Of a DNA stretch of 40,685 nt, positions 7,275 through 14,367 are shown one piece after another (the stretch's first letter is position 1; each line of letters opens with the position of its first letter). Location: positions 1-40,685 of the forward strand of contig NZ_FOGF01000018.1 of the NCBI RefSeq assembly GCF_900111135.1, in the 5' to 3' direction. The notes beneath the pieces are model-generated. The model was not told where the DNA came from. It searched no databases and saw only the letters and a list, made by a program, of their open reading frames with translations. This stretch comes from Granulicatella balaenopterae (GTDB lineage Bacteria; Bacillota; Bacilli; Lactobacillales; Aerococcaceae). A program made the position numbers and the translations under genes.

Positions 7275-9241
7275 TGAAAAAAATTACTAATGAATCACTA
7301 TTCGAATTAAAATCAGTTACACAACCTAAAGTAGCTGGAGACAATATTTTCTATATAGAAACATCAATAAATAAAGAAGAAAATCGCTATGATGGACGTA
7401 TTTGTAGTGTGAATATGGCAACTAAAAAAATAACTGAATGGGGTACAAATGATTATGAAAATCATTCAATGGATATTTCACCAGATAAAAAGACTTTATC
7501 ATTTATTTCAAGTAAATCTGATAATGAAAAGCCACAAATTTTTATTATGTCAATTGCAGGTGGTCGCGCCGAACAAGTAACAACAGAAGAAGAAGGAGTG
7601 TCTTCATATTCATGGCGTAGTGATAGCCAAGAAATGTATTATCAAATCGCTAAAAAGAACAAAAAAGATGATGAAGAAGATAAAAAAGAAGCGAAAAAAT
7701 TACCAGAACCAAGTATTATTACAAAAACAATGTACAAATTAGATGGCCAAGGTGTTATGCCAACTGATTTAACTTATTACTACAAAAGAATAAATTTACA
7801 ATCGAAAGAAGTTACTGAATTATATCAATCAGATAAAGGTTTCTCAGTAGGATATGTAGCAAAAGACGAATCTTACTTAATTATTACAAAAGAAGTTGAT
7901 AGTGAAAAGAATTGGACTTTTGGACGTGGAGAAGTTTACTTAATCGATTTACAAACAAAAGAAATGACTCTATTAACGAAGAGTTTACCACATGGATCAT
8001 TTTTCTTTGCTAAAATGAGTCCAGATGAAGATACATTATTATTAATTGGTAATGAATTCGAATATGATTTTGTATCTCAAAATAAATTATATACGTATAA
8101 TATGAAAACTCAGGAATTAGTGTGCTTTACTAAAGATTTAGATATTGAAATTGGCGATTTAATTGTAGCTGATTTCCAACAAAATATGACAGGTGCACAA
8201 ATCGAATGGTTAAACTCACAAGAATTTTATTTTCCTGCAACTGTTGAAGGGAAGATTGTTTTATATGTTGGAAATGTTAATGGAACAATCACTAAAGCTA
8301 TTGATAAAAAATGGCATTTAACAGGTACAGAATTAATTAATCAAACTCGTTTGGCTATTACTTATTCAACACCATCAAAACCAAGTGAATTAGCCATTTA
8401 TGATTTAGTAACACAAGACTATGTTGTTCTTTATAATCCAAATAGTGAATTTGAAAAAGAACACACAATTGTTGAACCAGTTAACTTCCACTTTAAAGGC
8501 TATGATAATTGGGATATTGAAGCTTGGTATTTACCACCAGTTGACGGTAGCGATAAGCATCCTGCTGTTTTAAATATTCATGGTGGACCGCAAGTATGTT
8601 ATGGTCATAGCTTCTTCCACGAAATGCAAATGCTAGCAGCAAAAGGCTATGGGGTTATGATGATGAATCCTCGTGGTGGTAATAGTTATGGTCAAGAATT
8701 TGTAGCATCTATTTTAGGTGATTATGGTAATCATGATTTTGATGATCTAATGATAGGTGTCGATGAATTCTTAAAACGTTTCCCATCAATTGATGAAGAA
8801 CATGTTTATGTAACAGGTGGTAGTTATGGTGGATTTATGACGAACTGGGTTGTTGGCCATACAGATCGCTTTAAAGCAGCTGTTACACAACGTTCTATTT
8901 CAAACTGGATTAGCTTCTATGGTACAAGTGATGTGGGTGCTTTCTTTGTAGAATATCAATTACAACATGATTTAAGTGATTTTAATGATTTATGGCGCAT
9001 GTCTCCATTAGCTTATGCAAGTAATGCTACTACGCCGTTATTATTGCTTCACGGTCAATCAGATTTACGTTGCCCATTAGAACAAGCAGAACAATTTTAT
9101 ACAGCTATGAAGAAAAATAATGTTGATACAAAATTAATAACCTTCCCACAATCAACACATGGTTTATCACGTATCGGTTTACCTAATTTACGTATCAAAC
9201 GATTAGAAGCGATAACAGATTGGTTTAGCGCACATAAGTAA
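7274..9241 (+). CDS. S9 family peptidase (acylaminoacyl-peptidase type)
   Basis: A 655-residue cytoplasmic serine peptidase of the prolyl oligopeptidase clan, similar to B. subtilis YuxL. The N-terminal half is a beta-propeller with TolB/WD-like repeats (MDISPDKKTLSFIS, AKMSPDEDTLLLIG). The C-terminal alpha/beta hydrolase has the oxyanion strand NIHGGPQ, the nucleophile in GGSYGGFMTNW, the Asp in LLHGQSDLRCP and the His in STHGLSR. An AGGAGG lies eight bases before ATG 7274. It is coupled to the GNAT gene by a one-base overlap. Natural substrates are probably short or N-acylated peptides. Length and catalytic triad are complete. Confidence 0.9.
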   Translation: MKKITNESLFELKSVTQPKVAGDNIFYIETSINKEENRYDGRICSVNMATKKITEWGTNDYENHSMDISPDKKTLSFISSKSDNEKPQIFIMSIAGGRAEQVTTEEEGVSSYSWRSDSQEMYYQIAKKNKKDDEEDKKEAKKLPEPSIITKTMYKLDGQGVMPTDLTYYYKRINLQSKEVTELYQSDKGFSVGYVAKDESYLIITKEVDSEKNWTFGRGEVYLIDLQTKEMTLLTKSLPHGSFFFAKMSPDEDTLLLIGNEFEYDFVSQNKLYTYNMKTQELVCFTKDLDIEIGDLIVADFQQNMTGAQIEWLNSQEFYFPATVEGKIVLYVGNVNGTITKAIDKKWHLTGTELINQTRLAITYSTPSKPSELAIYDLVTQDYVVLYNPNSEFEKEHTIVEPVNFHFKGYDNWDIEAWYLPPVDGSDKHPAVLNIHGGPQVCYGHSFFHEMQMLAAKGYGVMMMNPRGGNSYGQEFVASILGDYGNHDFDDLMIGVDEFLKRFPSIDEEHVYVTGGSYGGFMTNWVVGHTDRFKAAVTQRSISNWISFYGTSDVGAFFVEYQLQHDLSDFNDLWRMSPLAYASNATTPLLLLHGQSDLRCPLEQAEQFYTAMKKNNVDTKLITFPQSTHGLSRIGLPNLRIKRLEAITDWFSAHK

Positions 9242-9277
9242 CAGTTTTTGCTGAAAATCAATGAAAGTATTTAAAAA

Positions 9278-9314
9278 TATGAAATTATTGCTTTAAAAGG
9301 TTTCATTTTTTTTT
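9278..9314 (+). terminator. probable terminator after the S9 peptidase
   Basis: ATGAAA (9279-9284) and TTTCAT (9301-9306) form a short stem extended by A-T pairs and followed by a long T run. Confidence 0.5.
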
Positions 9315-9319
9315 ATTAG

Positions 9320-9328
9320 TGCTATAAT
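9320..9328 (+). promoter_or_regulatory. extended -10 promoter of metK
   Basis: TGCTATAAT (9320-9328) lies just before the riboswitch; no convincing -35. Confidence 0.55.
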
Positions 9329-9345
9329 AGTTTAAGCGCAATAGC

Positions 9346-9426
9346 GACAAGATATTCCCGATAGGATTTACCTCCACCAAGAGATGAAGATGCCTTGTAA
9401 CCGGAATAGAATTAGGGGGAAATAAA
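9346..9426 (+). promoter_or_regulatory. SAM-III (SMK box) riboswitch
   Basis: The metK leader contains the SMK box core blocks in order: ATTCCCGATAGGAT (9354-9367), a variable hairpin, GATGCCTTGTAACCGG (9389-9404), and AGGGGGAA (9414-9421). In this class S-adenosylmethionine stabilises pairing of the UUCCC-type anti-SD strand with the GGGGGA Shine-Dalgarno and blocks translation initiation. Here ATTCCCG and AGGGGGA can pair exactly so, and the SD is seven bases from the metK ATG. The class is known almost only from Lactobacillales metK genes. Confidence 0.9.
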
Positions 9427-9428
9427 AA

Positions 9429-10610
9429 ATGGAAAAGATTTTATTTACATCAGAATCAGTTACTGAAGGACATCCTGATAAAGTAGCCGATCAAATTAGT
9501 GATAGTGTTTTAGATGCAATTCTAGAACAAGATCCAAAAGCACGTGTAGCTTGTGAATGTGTTGTGAACACTGGATTAGTCGTATTAGTTGGTGAAATTA
9601 CAACAACAGCACAAATTGATTTTCAGTCAGTAGTTAGAAATACTATCAGAGAAATCGGATATTGTGATAACAAATATGGATACGATGCTGATTCAGTAGC
9701 CGTATTAGTATCATTAGATAAACAATCTCCAGATATTGCTCAAGGTGTTAATAGTGCGGTAGAAACTCGTGGAACAGAAGAAGAACAAGAATTTGGTGCT
9801 GGTGACCAAGGTTTAATGTTTGGTTATGCAAATAATGATACAGAAAACTTATTACCATTACCAATTGATTTAAGTCACCAATTAGCTCGTCGTTTAGCTT
9901 TTGTTAGAAAAAACAAAGAGATTGATTACTTAGGTCCAGACGGAAAAACACAAGTAACTGTAGAATATAATGCAGATCACACTGTTAAGCGTATTGATAC
10001 AATTGTTGTTAGTACACAACATGATGAAGATGTTTCTCAAGTACAAATTAGAGAAGATATTTTAGAAAAAGTTGTAAAACCAATTGTACCAGAAGCATTA
10101 TTAGATGAAGATACTAAATACTTCATTAATCCAACAGGTAAATTTGTAGTTGGTGGACCAGTAGGAGACTCAGGTTTAACAGGTCGTAAGATTATTGTAG
10201 ATACTTATGGGGGATATGCTCGTCATGGCGGCGGTGCTTTCTCTGGTAAAGACTCTACAAAAGTTGACCGTTCAGCAAGTTATGCGGCTCGTTATATTGC
10301 TAAAAATATTGTAGCAGCAGGTTTAGCTGATAAATGTGAAATCCAATTAGCTTATGCGATTGGAGTAGCACATCCAGTATCGATTGCAATCGACACATTT
10401 GGAACAGGTAAAGTTAGTGATGAAGATTTATTAGTAGCAATTCGTAAAATCTTTAATTTAACTCCAAAAGGAATTATTGAATCATTAGATTTACGCAAAC
10501 CAATCTTCAAACAAACTGCTGCTTATGGTCACTTTGGTCGTACAGATATTGATCTACCATGGGAACGTTTAGATAAAGTTGAAGAATTAAAAGCATTATG
10601 TCATCAATAG
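9429..10610 (+). CDS. metK: S-adenosylmethionine synthetase
   Basis: A 393-residue enzyme making S-adenosylmethionine from methionine and ATP in the cytoplasm. Signatures: [20 protein letters not shown] near the N-terminus (metal and ATP binding), the hexapeptide GAGDQG with LMFGYA, and the P-loop-like [17 protein letters not shown]. Full length for the family. Translation is predicted to be repressed by its own product through the SMK box, whose ligand-sequestered SD is the ribosome binding site of this ATG. It is a single-gene unit, ending in a bidirectional terminator shared with the convergent glyoxalase gene. Confidence 0.97.
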   Translation: MEKILFTSESVTEGHPDKVADQISDSVLDAILEQDPKARVACECVVNTGLVVLVGEITTTAQIDFQSVVRNTIREIGYCDNKYGYDADSVAVLVSLDKQSPDIAQGVNSAVETRGTEEEQEFGAGDQGLMFGYANNDTENLLPLPIDLSHQLARRLAFVRKNKEIDYLGPDGKTQVTVEYNADHTVKRIDTIVVSTQHDEDVSQVQIREDILEKVVKPIVPEALLDEDTKYFINPTGKFVVGGPVGDSGLTGRKIIVDTYGGYARHGGGAFSGKDSTKVDRSASYAARYIAKNIVAAGLADKCEIQLAYAIGVAHPVSIAIDTFGTGKVSDEDLLVAIRKIFNLTPKGIIESLDLRKPIFKQTAAYGHFGRTDIDLPWERLDKVEELKALCHQ

Positions 10611-10620
10611 ATATAATAAA

Positions 10621-10657
10621 AAAAGCAAGCAGTTTCTTAGACTGCTTGCTTCTTTTT
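10621..10657. terminator. bidirectional terminator, metK and glyoxalase
   Basis: AAGCAAGCAGT (10623-10633) pairs with ACTGCTTGCTT (10641-10651), with A residues on the left and T residues on the right, so it can serve both converging genes. Confidence 0.9.
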
Positions 10658-11036
10658 ATTTTGTACGAATCACTTCAACACGATAACCATCTGGATCAGT
10701 CACAAAATAGTAATTTGGAATATTTCCAGGAAGTCCTTTTAAATCAGTTACTTGATAACCTAAATCAATGTGTTTTTGATGAGTTGCTTCTAAATCATCA
10801 GCACTAATCGCTATATGACTAAAGCCATCTCCCACAATATAAGGATCGTGATCGTAATTATATGTTAATTCTAATTCATAATCATCCCCATCAAAAGATA
10901 AATAAACGATTGTAAATTTATGCTCTGGATATTCTTTGCGACGTGTTTCTTTAAAACCAAAAGTATCTTGGTAGAATTGAATTGATTTTTCTAAATCTTG
11001 AACACGTAAACATGTATGTAACATTCTTTGTGCCAT
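10656..11036 (-). CDS. gloA: VOC family protein, glyoxalase I (lactoylglutathione lyase)-like
   Basis: A 126-residue vicinal oxygen chelate protein. The four expected metal ligands of GloA are present: His7 (MLHTCLRV), Glu56 (YELELTYN), His74 (FSHIAI) and Glu121 (YRVEVIRTK). Length and the DPDGYRVEV ending are those of GloA, which converts the glutathione-methylglyoxal hemithioacetal to S-lactoylglutathione. Whether this organism uses glutathione or another thiol cannot be seen here. A GGGGAG lies about seven bases before the ATG. It is a single gene convergent with metK. Confidence 0.88.
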   Translation of the reverse strand: MAQRMLHTCLRVQDLEKSIQFYQDTFGFKETRRKEYPEHKFTIVYLSFDGDDYELELTYNYDHDPYIVGDGFSHIAISADDLEATHQKHIDLGYQVTDLKGLPGNIPNYYFVTDPDGYRVEVIRTK

Positions 11037-11146
11037 TATTTTCTCCCCTTATGCCAATTAATAAGTTTAGTATAAGTGAAAATGTTTAAGCTTTTCAAAA
11101 AAAATGCTTGAATAATATGAAAGTCGTAAAATTCTTCTTTAATTTA

Positions 11147-11155
11147 TGATAAAAT
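11147..11155 (+). promoter_or_regulatory. extended -10 promoter of the 11.2 kb gene
   Basis: TGATAAAAT (11147-11155) is about 50 bases before the start at 11206. No good -35 is seen. Confidence 0.5.
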
Positions 11156-11205
11156 AGAATAGGTATAAAAGAGGCATCTATTGTGGTGTATAAGGGGGAA
11201 GTTGA

Positions 11206-12051
11206 ATGAAAGAATATATGAATGAACAAACACAAGAATATCAACCAATTGAAGAAAATATCCATCAAGACGTAACTAATGATAAGCAAACAATTATAAA
11301 TGAGACAAAACAAACTATTAATGAAAATTATGTAGGACAAGTGAATGAAGTTGATACTGAAGTTCCTGCTTTTAATAAAATGGAAAATCGTTCTGAAAAA
11401 GAATTTAGAATGAAAAATAATGAATCAAGCTATGATGGCGCTTTTAATCGTTTAGGAGCATATGTCGACTTTTTTAAACATAAAATTACTAGACCAAGTG
11501 AAAAAATTGCTAAAAAAAGAAATAATAATAGTCATTATGGGTATTTAACGAATATTTGTACCACTTTAATGTCGGCATTTATTGTGACTCGTTTAATTGA
11601 ATCAGCCATTGAAAGATATAATTTCTTTGCAGAGCTATCGGTATTCCCAATTTTTACAGGTGCGCCTAATTATTTATTTTTATTTATTAAGATGGTAGTA
11701 TTTTTTGCAAGTTTCTATTTTGGTATGGCGATTATTAATTTCTTTATTAAGAAAGTTATCTTAAAGCGTCAGCATGTTTTAAAATATTGGATGACACAAT
11801 ATGTTGGAATGAATACAATTGGTTTATTAACTTTAGTATTCACATTTATATTAACCTTAATTGCTCCAGTAGGCTTGTTTGTAGTTAATGTATTTTTATT
11901 AGTATTCCATATTATGAGTTATGTGGTTACTTTTGTTGCTTCATTTTATAAGACTGTCAATGAAACAGCAATCGATAATATTTATTTAGCACTGATGGGA
12001 TTAACGGTACAATTATTTATTTCTATGGGAATATTATTTATTTTATTTTAA
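11206..12051 (+). CDS. membrane protein of unknown function (DUF6574-like)
   Basis: 281 residues in two parts. The first 110 residues are hydrophilic and low in complexity (many Glu, Asn, Gln, Thr). The rest holds about five membrane helices, for example YLFLFIKMVVFFASFYFGMA and TIGLLTLVFTFILTLIAPVG. No catalytic motif is visible. It resembles the zinc-ribbon or disordered-tail plus membrane proteins often grouped as DUF6574, but here the N-terminus has no Cys pairs, so the family call is tentative. A GGGGGAAG is about six bases before ATG 11206. It stands alone ahead of the RNA locus and rodA. Confidence 0.7.
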   Translation: MKEYMNEQTQEYQPIEENIHQDVTNDKQTIINETKQTINENYVGQVNEVDTEVPAFNKMENRSEKEFRMKNNESSYDGAFNRLGAYVDFFKHKITRPSEKIAKKRNNNSHYGYLTNICTTLMSAFIVTRLIESAIERYNFFAELSVFPIFTGAPNYLFLFIKMVVFFASFYFGMAIINFFIKKVILKRQHVLKYWMTQYVGMNTIGLLTLVFTFILTLIAPVGLFVVNVFLLVFHIMSYVVTFVASFYKTVNETAIDNIYLALMGLTVQLFISMGILFILF

Positions 12052-12083
12052 TGGATAAATGACTAGTTAAATTATAAATAATA

Positions 12084-12092
12084 TGTTATAAT
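12084..12092 (+). promoter_or_regulatory. promoter of the rodA-upstream RNA
   Basis: TGTTATAAT (12084-12092) is an extended -10 element; transcription should begin near 12099. Confidence 0.6.
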
Positions 12093-12098
12093 ATTATT

Positions 12099-12284
12099 TA
12101 TGCGATGAGGCGACGTGCAATCTATCTACGGATGAGATTGCGTGTTAGTTTTAGTGGGGCAGGGTGTTTTAGTACACACTACCGGATGTAGCTGCTTGTT
12201 AAAAGATGATGTGAACGTCTTTTAACCATATATTATATATGCCACAATTTAGCTAGGGGATTTATTTCTCCTAGCTTTTTTTAT
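12099..12284 (+). ncRNA. structured small RNA or rodA leader, about 185 nt
   Basis: A promoter, a run of hairpins and a strong terminator with no ORF. Stem 1: ACGTGCAATC (12113-12122) with GATTGCGTGT (12135-12144). Stem 2: GCAG (12159-12162) with CTGC (12192-12195), enclosing GGT/ACC or GTGT/ACAC alternatives. Stem 3: GTTAAAAGA (12198-12206) with TCTTTTAAC (12218-12226). The terminator is 12251-12283. The stretch is visibly richer in G than its surroundings. By length it could be a stand-alone RNA such as 6S. By position it could instead be an attenuated leader of rodA, whose ATG is 33 bases past the terminator. I do not recognise a riboswitch consensus, an SRP RNA core or a T-box. Confidence 0.65.
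12251..12283 (+). terminator. terminator of the RNA, ahead of rodA
   Basis: AGCTAGGGGA (12251-12260) pairs with TCTCCTAGCT (12267-12276), followed by seven T residues; a strong intrinsic terminator. Confidence 0.9.
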
Positions 12285-12316
12285 AGAAAAAATGTAAAAC
12301 TGAATAAGGAGATAGT

Positions 12317-13513
12317 ATGAAACATTCAAAACAAGTTTACGACGATAAGGATTCGCGTATTGATTATGGAGTAATTTTACCAGTATTATTGTTAAGTATT
12401 ATTAGCATCACCACATTATTTGCAACCACTTATTTGCAAGTAAGTAATGGGAGTTTAAGAACTACTTTAATGCAAGTTGTGTGGTATGTGGTAGGTACCA
12501 TTGCAATTATTGTAATTATGCAATTTGATTCAGAACAATTATGGAAGCTGACGACATTTGGGTATTGGTTTGGGATACTCTTATTAGTAGCAGTATTATT
12601 TTTCCATGATCGAGCAACTGCAATAGAAACAGGAGCTAAAAGTTGGTTTAAATTCGGGGGAATCTCTTTCCAACCATCTGAAGTTGTGAAAATTGCTTAT
12701 ATCTTGCAATTAGCTAAAGTTGTGACAGAACATAATGTGAAGACTAAGTGGAAGAATTTACAATCGGATTTTCAATTATTAGTCAAAACCATTCTATGGG
12801 CTATGCCACCATTAGTCTTAGTGATCTTACAAAATGACTTAGGGACAACTCTAGTATTTATTTGTATCTTGGGTGGTATGTTAATTATGTCAGGGATTAG
12901 TTGGAAAATTTTATTACCATTAATTTTTATAGTAGGTTTGATTGGATTTTTATTAATTTATTTAGTAGTCTATAATCGACCAATCTTATTAGCTATGGGA
13001 TTTAAAAATTATCAATTTGCTCGTATTGATTCATGGTTAGATCCATATCGTGATCAAGGGGGGGCTGGTTTCCAATTGTTCCAAAGTATGAAGGCGATTG
13101 GATCTGGACGTATGTTTGGTAAGGGGTATGGTGTATCAGAGGTATATGTACCAGTTCGTGAGTCGGATTTAATTTTTGCAACAATTGGTGAAAATTTTGG
13201 TTTTGCTGGTGGAACAATTTTAATTTTGATTTACTTTATTTTAATTTATCAAATGATTCGAGTTTGTTTTGATACAAAAAATGAATTCTATACGTATATT
13301 GCAACAGGGGTTATTATGATGATATTATTCCATGTGGTTGAAAATATTGGGATGACAATTGGATTATTACCGTTAACAGGTATTCCGTTACCATTTATTT
13401 CGCAAGGTGGATCATCACTACTAGGCAATATGATGGGGATTGGTTTAATTATGTCAATGAGATATCACTATAAGAGTTATATCTTTGAAGATGAAAAAGA
13501 AAGAGCGTTATAA
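12317..13513 (+). CDS. rodA: peptidoglycan glycosyltransferase RodA (SEDS family)
   Basis: A 398-residue SEDS membrane protein that polymerises glycan strands from lipid II during side-wall growth, acting with a class B PBP and MreBCD. About ten membrane helices are visible. Family motifs include GAKSWFKFGGISFQPSE near residues 102-118, LQNDLGTTLVF, and the C-terminal PLPFISQGGSSLL. RodA is preferred over FtsW on overall length and the short loops. AAGGAG is six bases before ATG 12317. The structured RNA and terminator lie directly upstream, so expression may depend on readthrough. The Spx-like gene begins 15 bases after its stop. Confidence 0.92.
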   Translation: MKHSKQVYDDKDSRIDYGVILPVLLLSIISITTLFATTYLQVSNGSLRTTLMQVVWYVVGTIAIIVIMQFDSEQLWKLTTFGYWFGILLLVAVLFFHDRATAIETGAKSWFKFGGISFQPSEVVKIAYILQLAKVVTEHNVKTKWKNLQSDFQLLVKTILWAMPPLVLVILQNDLGTTLVFICILGGMLIMSGISWKILLPLIFIVGLIGFLLIYLVVYNRPILLAMGFKNYQFARIDSWLDPYRDQGGAGFQLFQSMKAIGSGRMFGKGYGVSEVYVPVRESDLIFATIGENFGFAGGTILILIYFILIYQMIRVCFDTKNEFYTYIATGVIMMILFHVVENIGMTIGLLPLTGIPLPFISQGGSSLLGNMMGIGLIMSMRYHYKSYIFEDEKERAL

Positions 13514-13528
13514 GAAAGGATGATTCAT

Positions 13529-13885
13529 ATGAAAATAGTTTATAGTCATGAAAAATGTACAACTTGTAAAAAAGCATTAAAATGGTTAGATAATGAAGGA
13601 TTTGCATATCAATTAAAAGATATTCGTGAAGAACGTCCAACAGCTGAAGAATTTTTAGCGATTCAAAAACGTCTGGATTTACCAATTAAAAAAATGTTTA
13701 ATACAAGTGGTGCAATGTATCGTGAATTAGGCTTAAAAGATAAATTAGAAGAAATGACTGTAGAAGAAGCTGTTGCATTATTAGCAAAGGAAGGCATGCT
13801 TGTTAAACGACCGTTAATTGTTGAAGGCGATAAAGCAAGTTTTGGTTTTAAAGAAGATATGTATCAACAAATCTGGGGGAACTAA
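13529..13885 (+). CDS. ArsC/Spx-family thioredoxin-fold protein
   Basis: 118 residues with the CxxC redox pair Cys10-Cys13 (EKCTTCKKALKWL) and the ArsC-family core (IREERPTAEEF, RELGLKDKLEEMT, KRPLIVEGDKASFGF). Its length and its neighbour, a GcvH-like gene, match B. subtilis YusI next to YusH, so it is more likely a YusI-type reductase of unknown substrate than the regulator Spx or a true arsenate reductase. I choose ATG 13529, eight bases after AAAGGA; ATG 13520, three codons earlier, overlaps that site. It is 15 bases after rodA and two before the next gene. Confidence 0.85.
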   Translation: MKIVYSHEKCTTCKKALKWLDNEGFAYQLKDIREERPTAEEFLAIQKRLDLPIKKMFNTSGAMYRELGLKDKLEEMTVEEAVALLAKEGMLVKRPLIVEGDKASFGFKEDMYQQIWGN

Positions 13886-13887
13886 AA

Positions 13888-14220
13888 ATGAAATATAGTG
13901 AGAATGGATTTTGGATTGAAGAAAATGATGATGTATATACAATTGGATTATCAACTAAAGGACAAGACGAATTAGGTTCAATAAAGTTTGCAGAATTTTC
14001 TCATGATGAATATTTAAAAACCGATCAACCATTTTTAAGTATTGAGGCTCTTAAGGCGGTTACTGATTTAATGGCACCACTTGATGGTAAAGTACTTTAT
14101 TGGCATGAAGAAGCAGAAGATGACCCTGATTTATTGAATGAATTAGATATGAATCATAATTGGATTGTTAAACTTACCGAAGTATCAAAGAGTCACTTTA
14201 ATCAATTATTAGATCAATAG
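13888..14220 (+). CDS. GcvH-like lipoyl-carrier protein
   Basis: 110 residues with the lipoyl domain of glycine cleavage H proteins. The modified lysine is Lys56 in SIEALKAVTDLMAP, and the second half has LDGKVLY and LLNELDMNHNWIVK. No gcvP or gcvT is in the window. It is slightly shorter than canonical GcvH (about 125). In many Firmicutes H-like proteins serve as relay carriers for lipoate rather than in glycine oxidation, and I infer that is possible here. GGGGGA lies about eight bases before the ATG. It probably shares a transcript with the ArsC-like gene, and both end at the terminator behind it. Confidence 0.88.
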   Translation: MKYSENGFWIEENDDVYTIGLSTKGQDELGSIKFAEFSHDEYLKTDQPFLSIEALKAVTDLMAPLDGKVLYWHEEAEDDPDLLNELDMNHNWIVKLTEVSKSHFNQLLDQ

Positions 14221-14230
14221 ACTCATAAAA

Positions 14231-14270
14231 AAAGATTAATTCCAAGAAATAGGGGATTAATCTTTTTTAT
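14231..14270 (+). terminator. terminator after the GcvH-like gene
   Basis: AGATTAAT (14233-14240) pairs with ATTAATCT (14256-14263), flanked by A and T runs. Confidence 0.88.
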
Positions 14271-14315
14271 TTATGTAAACACCAATATAAGCTATCTATT
14301 CAGTAGTAAGTAGTA

Positions 14316-14321
14316 TATAAT
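14316..14321 (+). promoter_or_regulatory. -10 element of the ABC-ECF operon
   Basis: TATAAT at 14316-14321. No good -35 at the right distance (TATCTA at 14293-14298). The Fur-like palindrome starts 14 bases downstream, over the expected transcription start. Confidence 0.5.
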
Positions 14322-14334
14322 ATTTTAATATGAG

Positions 14335-14349
14335 TGAGAATAATTCTCA
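14335..14349 (+). promoter_or_regulatory. Fur-box-like operator
   Basis: TGAGAATAATTCTCA is a perfect 7-1-7 inverted repeat that fits the Fur consensus TGATAATNATTATCA with only the symmetric T-to-G / A-to-C change, a variant common in strong Fur boxes. It lies between the -10 element and the ribosome binding site of the first transporter gene, where a bound Fur-Fe dimer would block transcription. PerR or Zur sites have related forms, so the metal is inferred, not proven. Confidence 0.75.
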
Positions 14350-14367
14350 ATTAGAAGAGGGGATAAA

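Noticed and set aside
12099-12284. The RNA before rodA as a SAM, purine, T-box or ydaO riboswitch
   Set aside because: None of the conserved cores (for example the T-box GGGTGG-type motif or ydaO motifs) is present in order.
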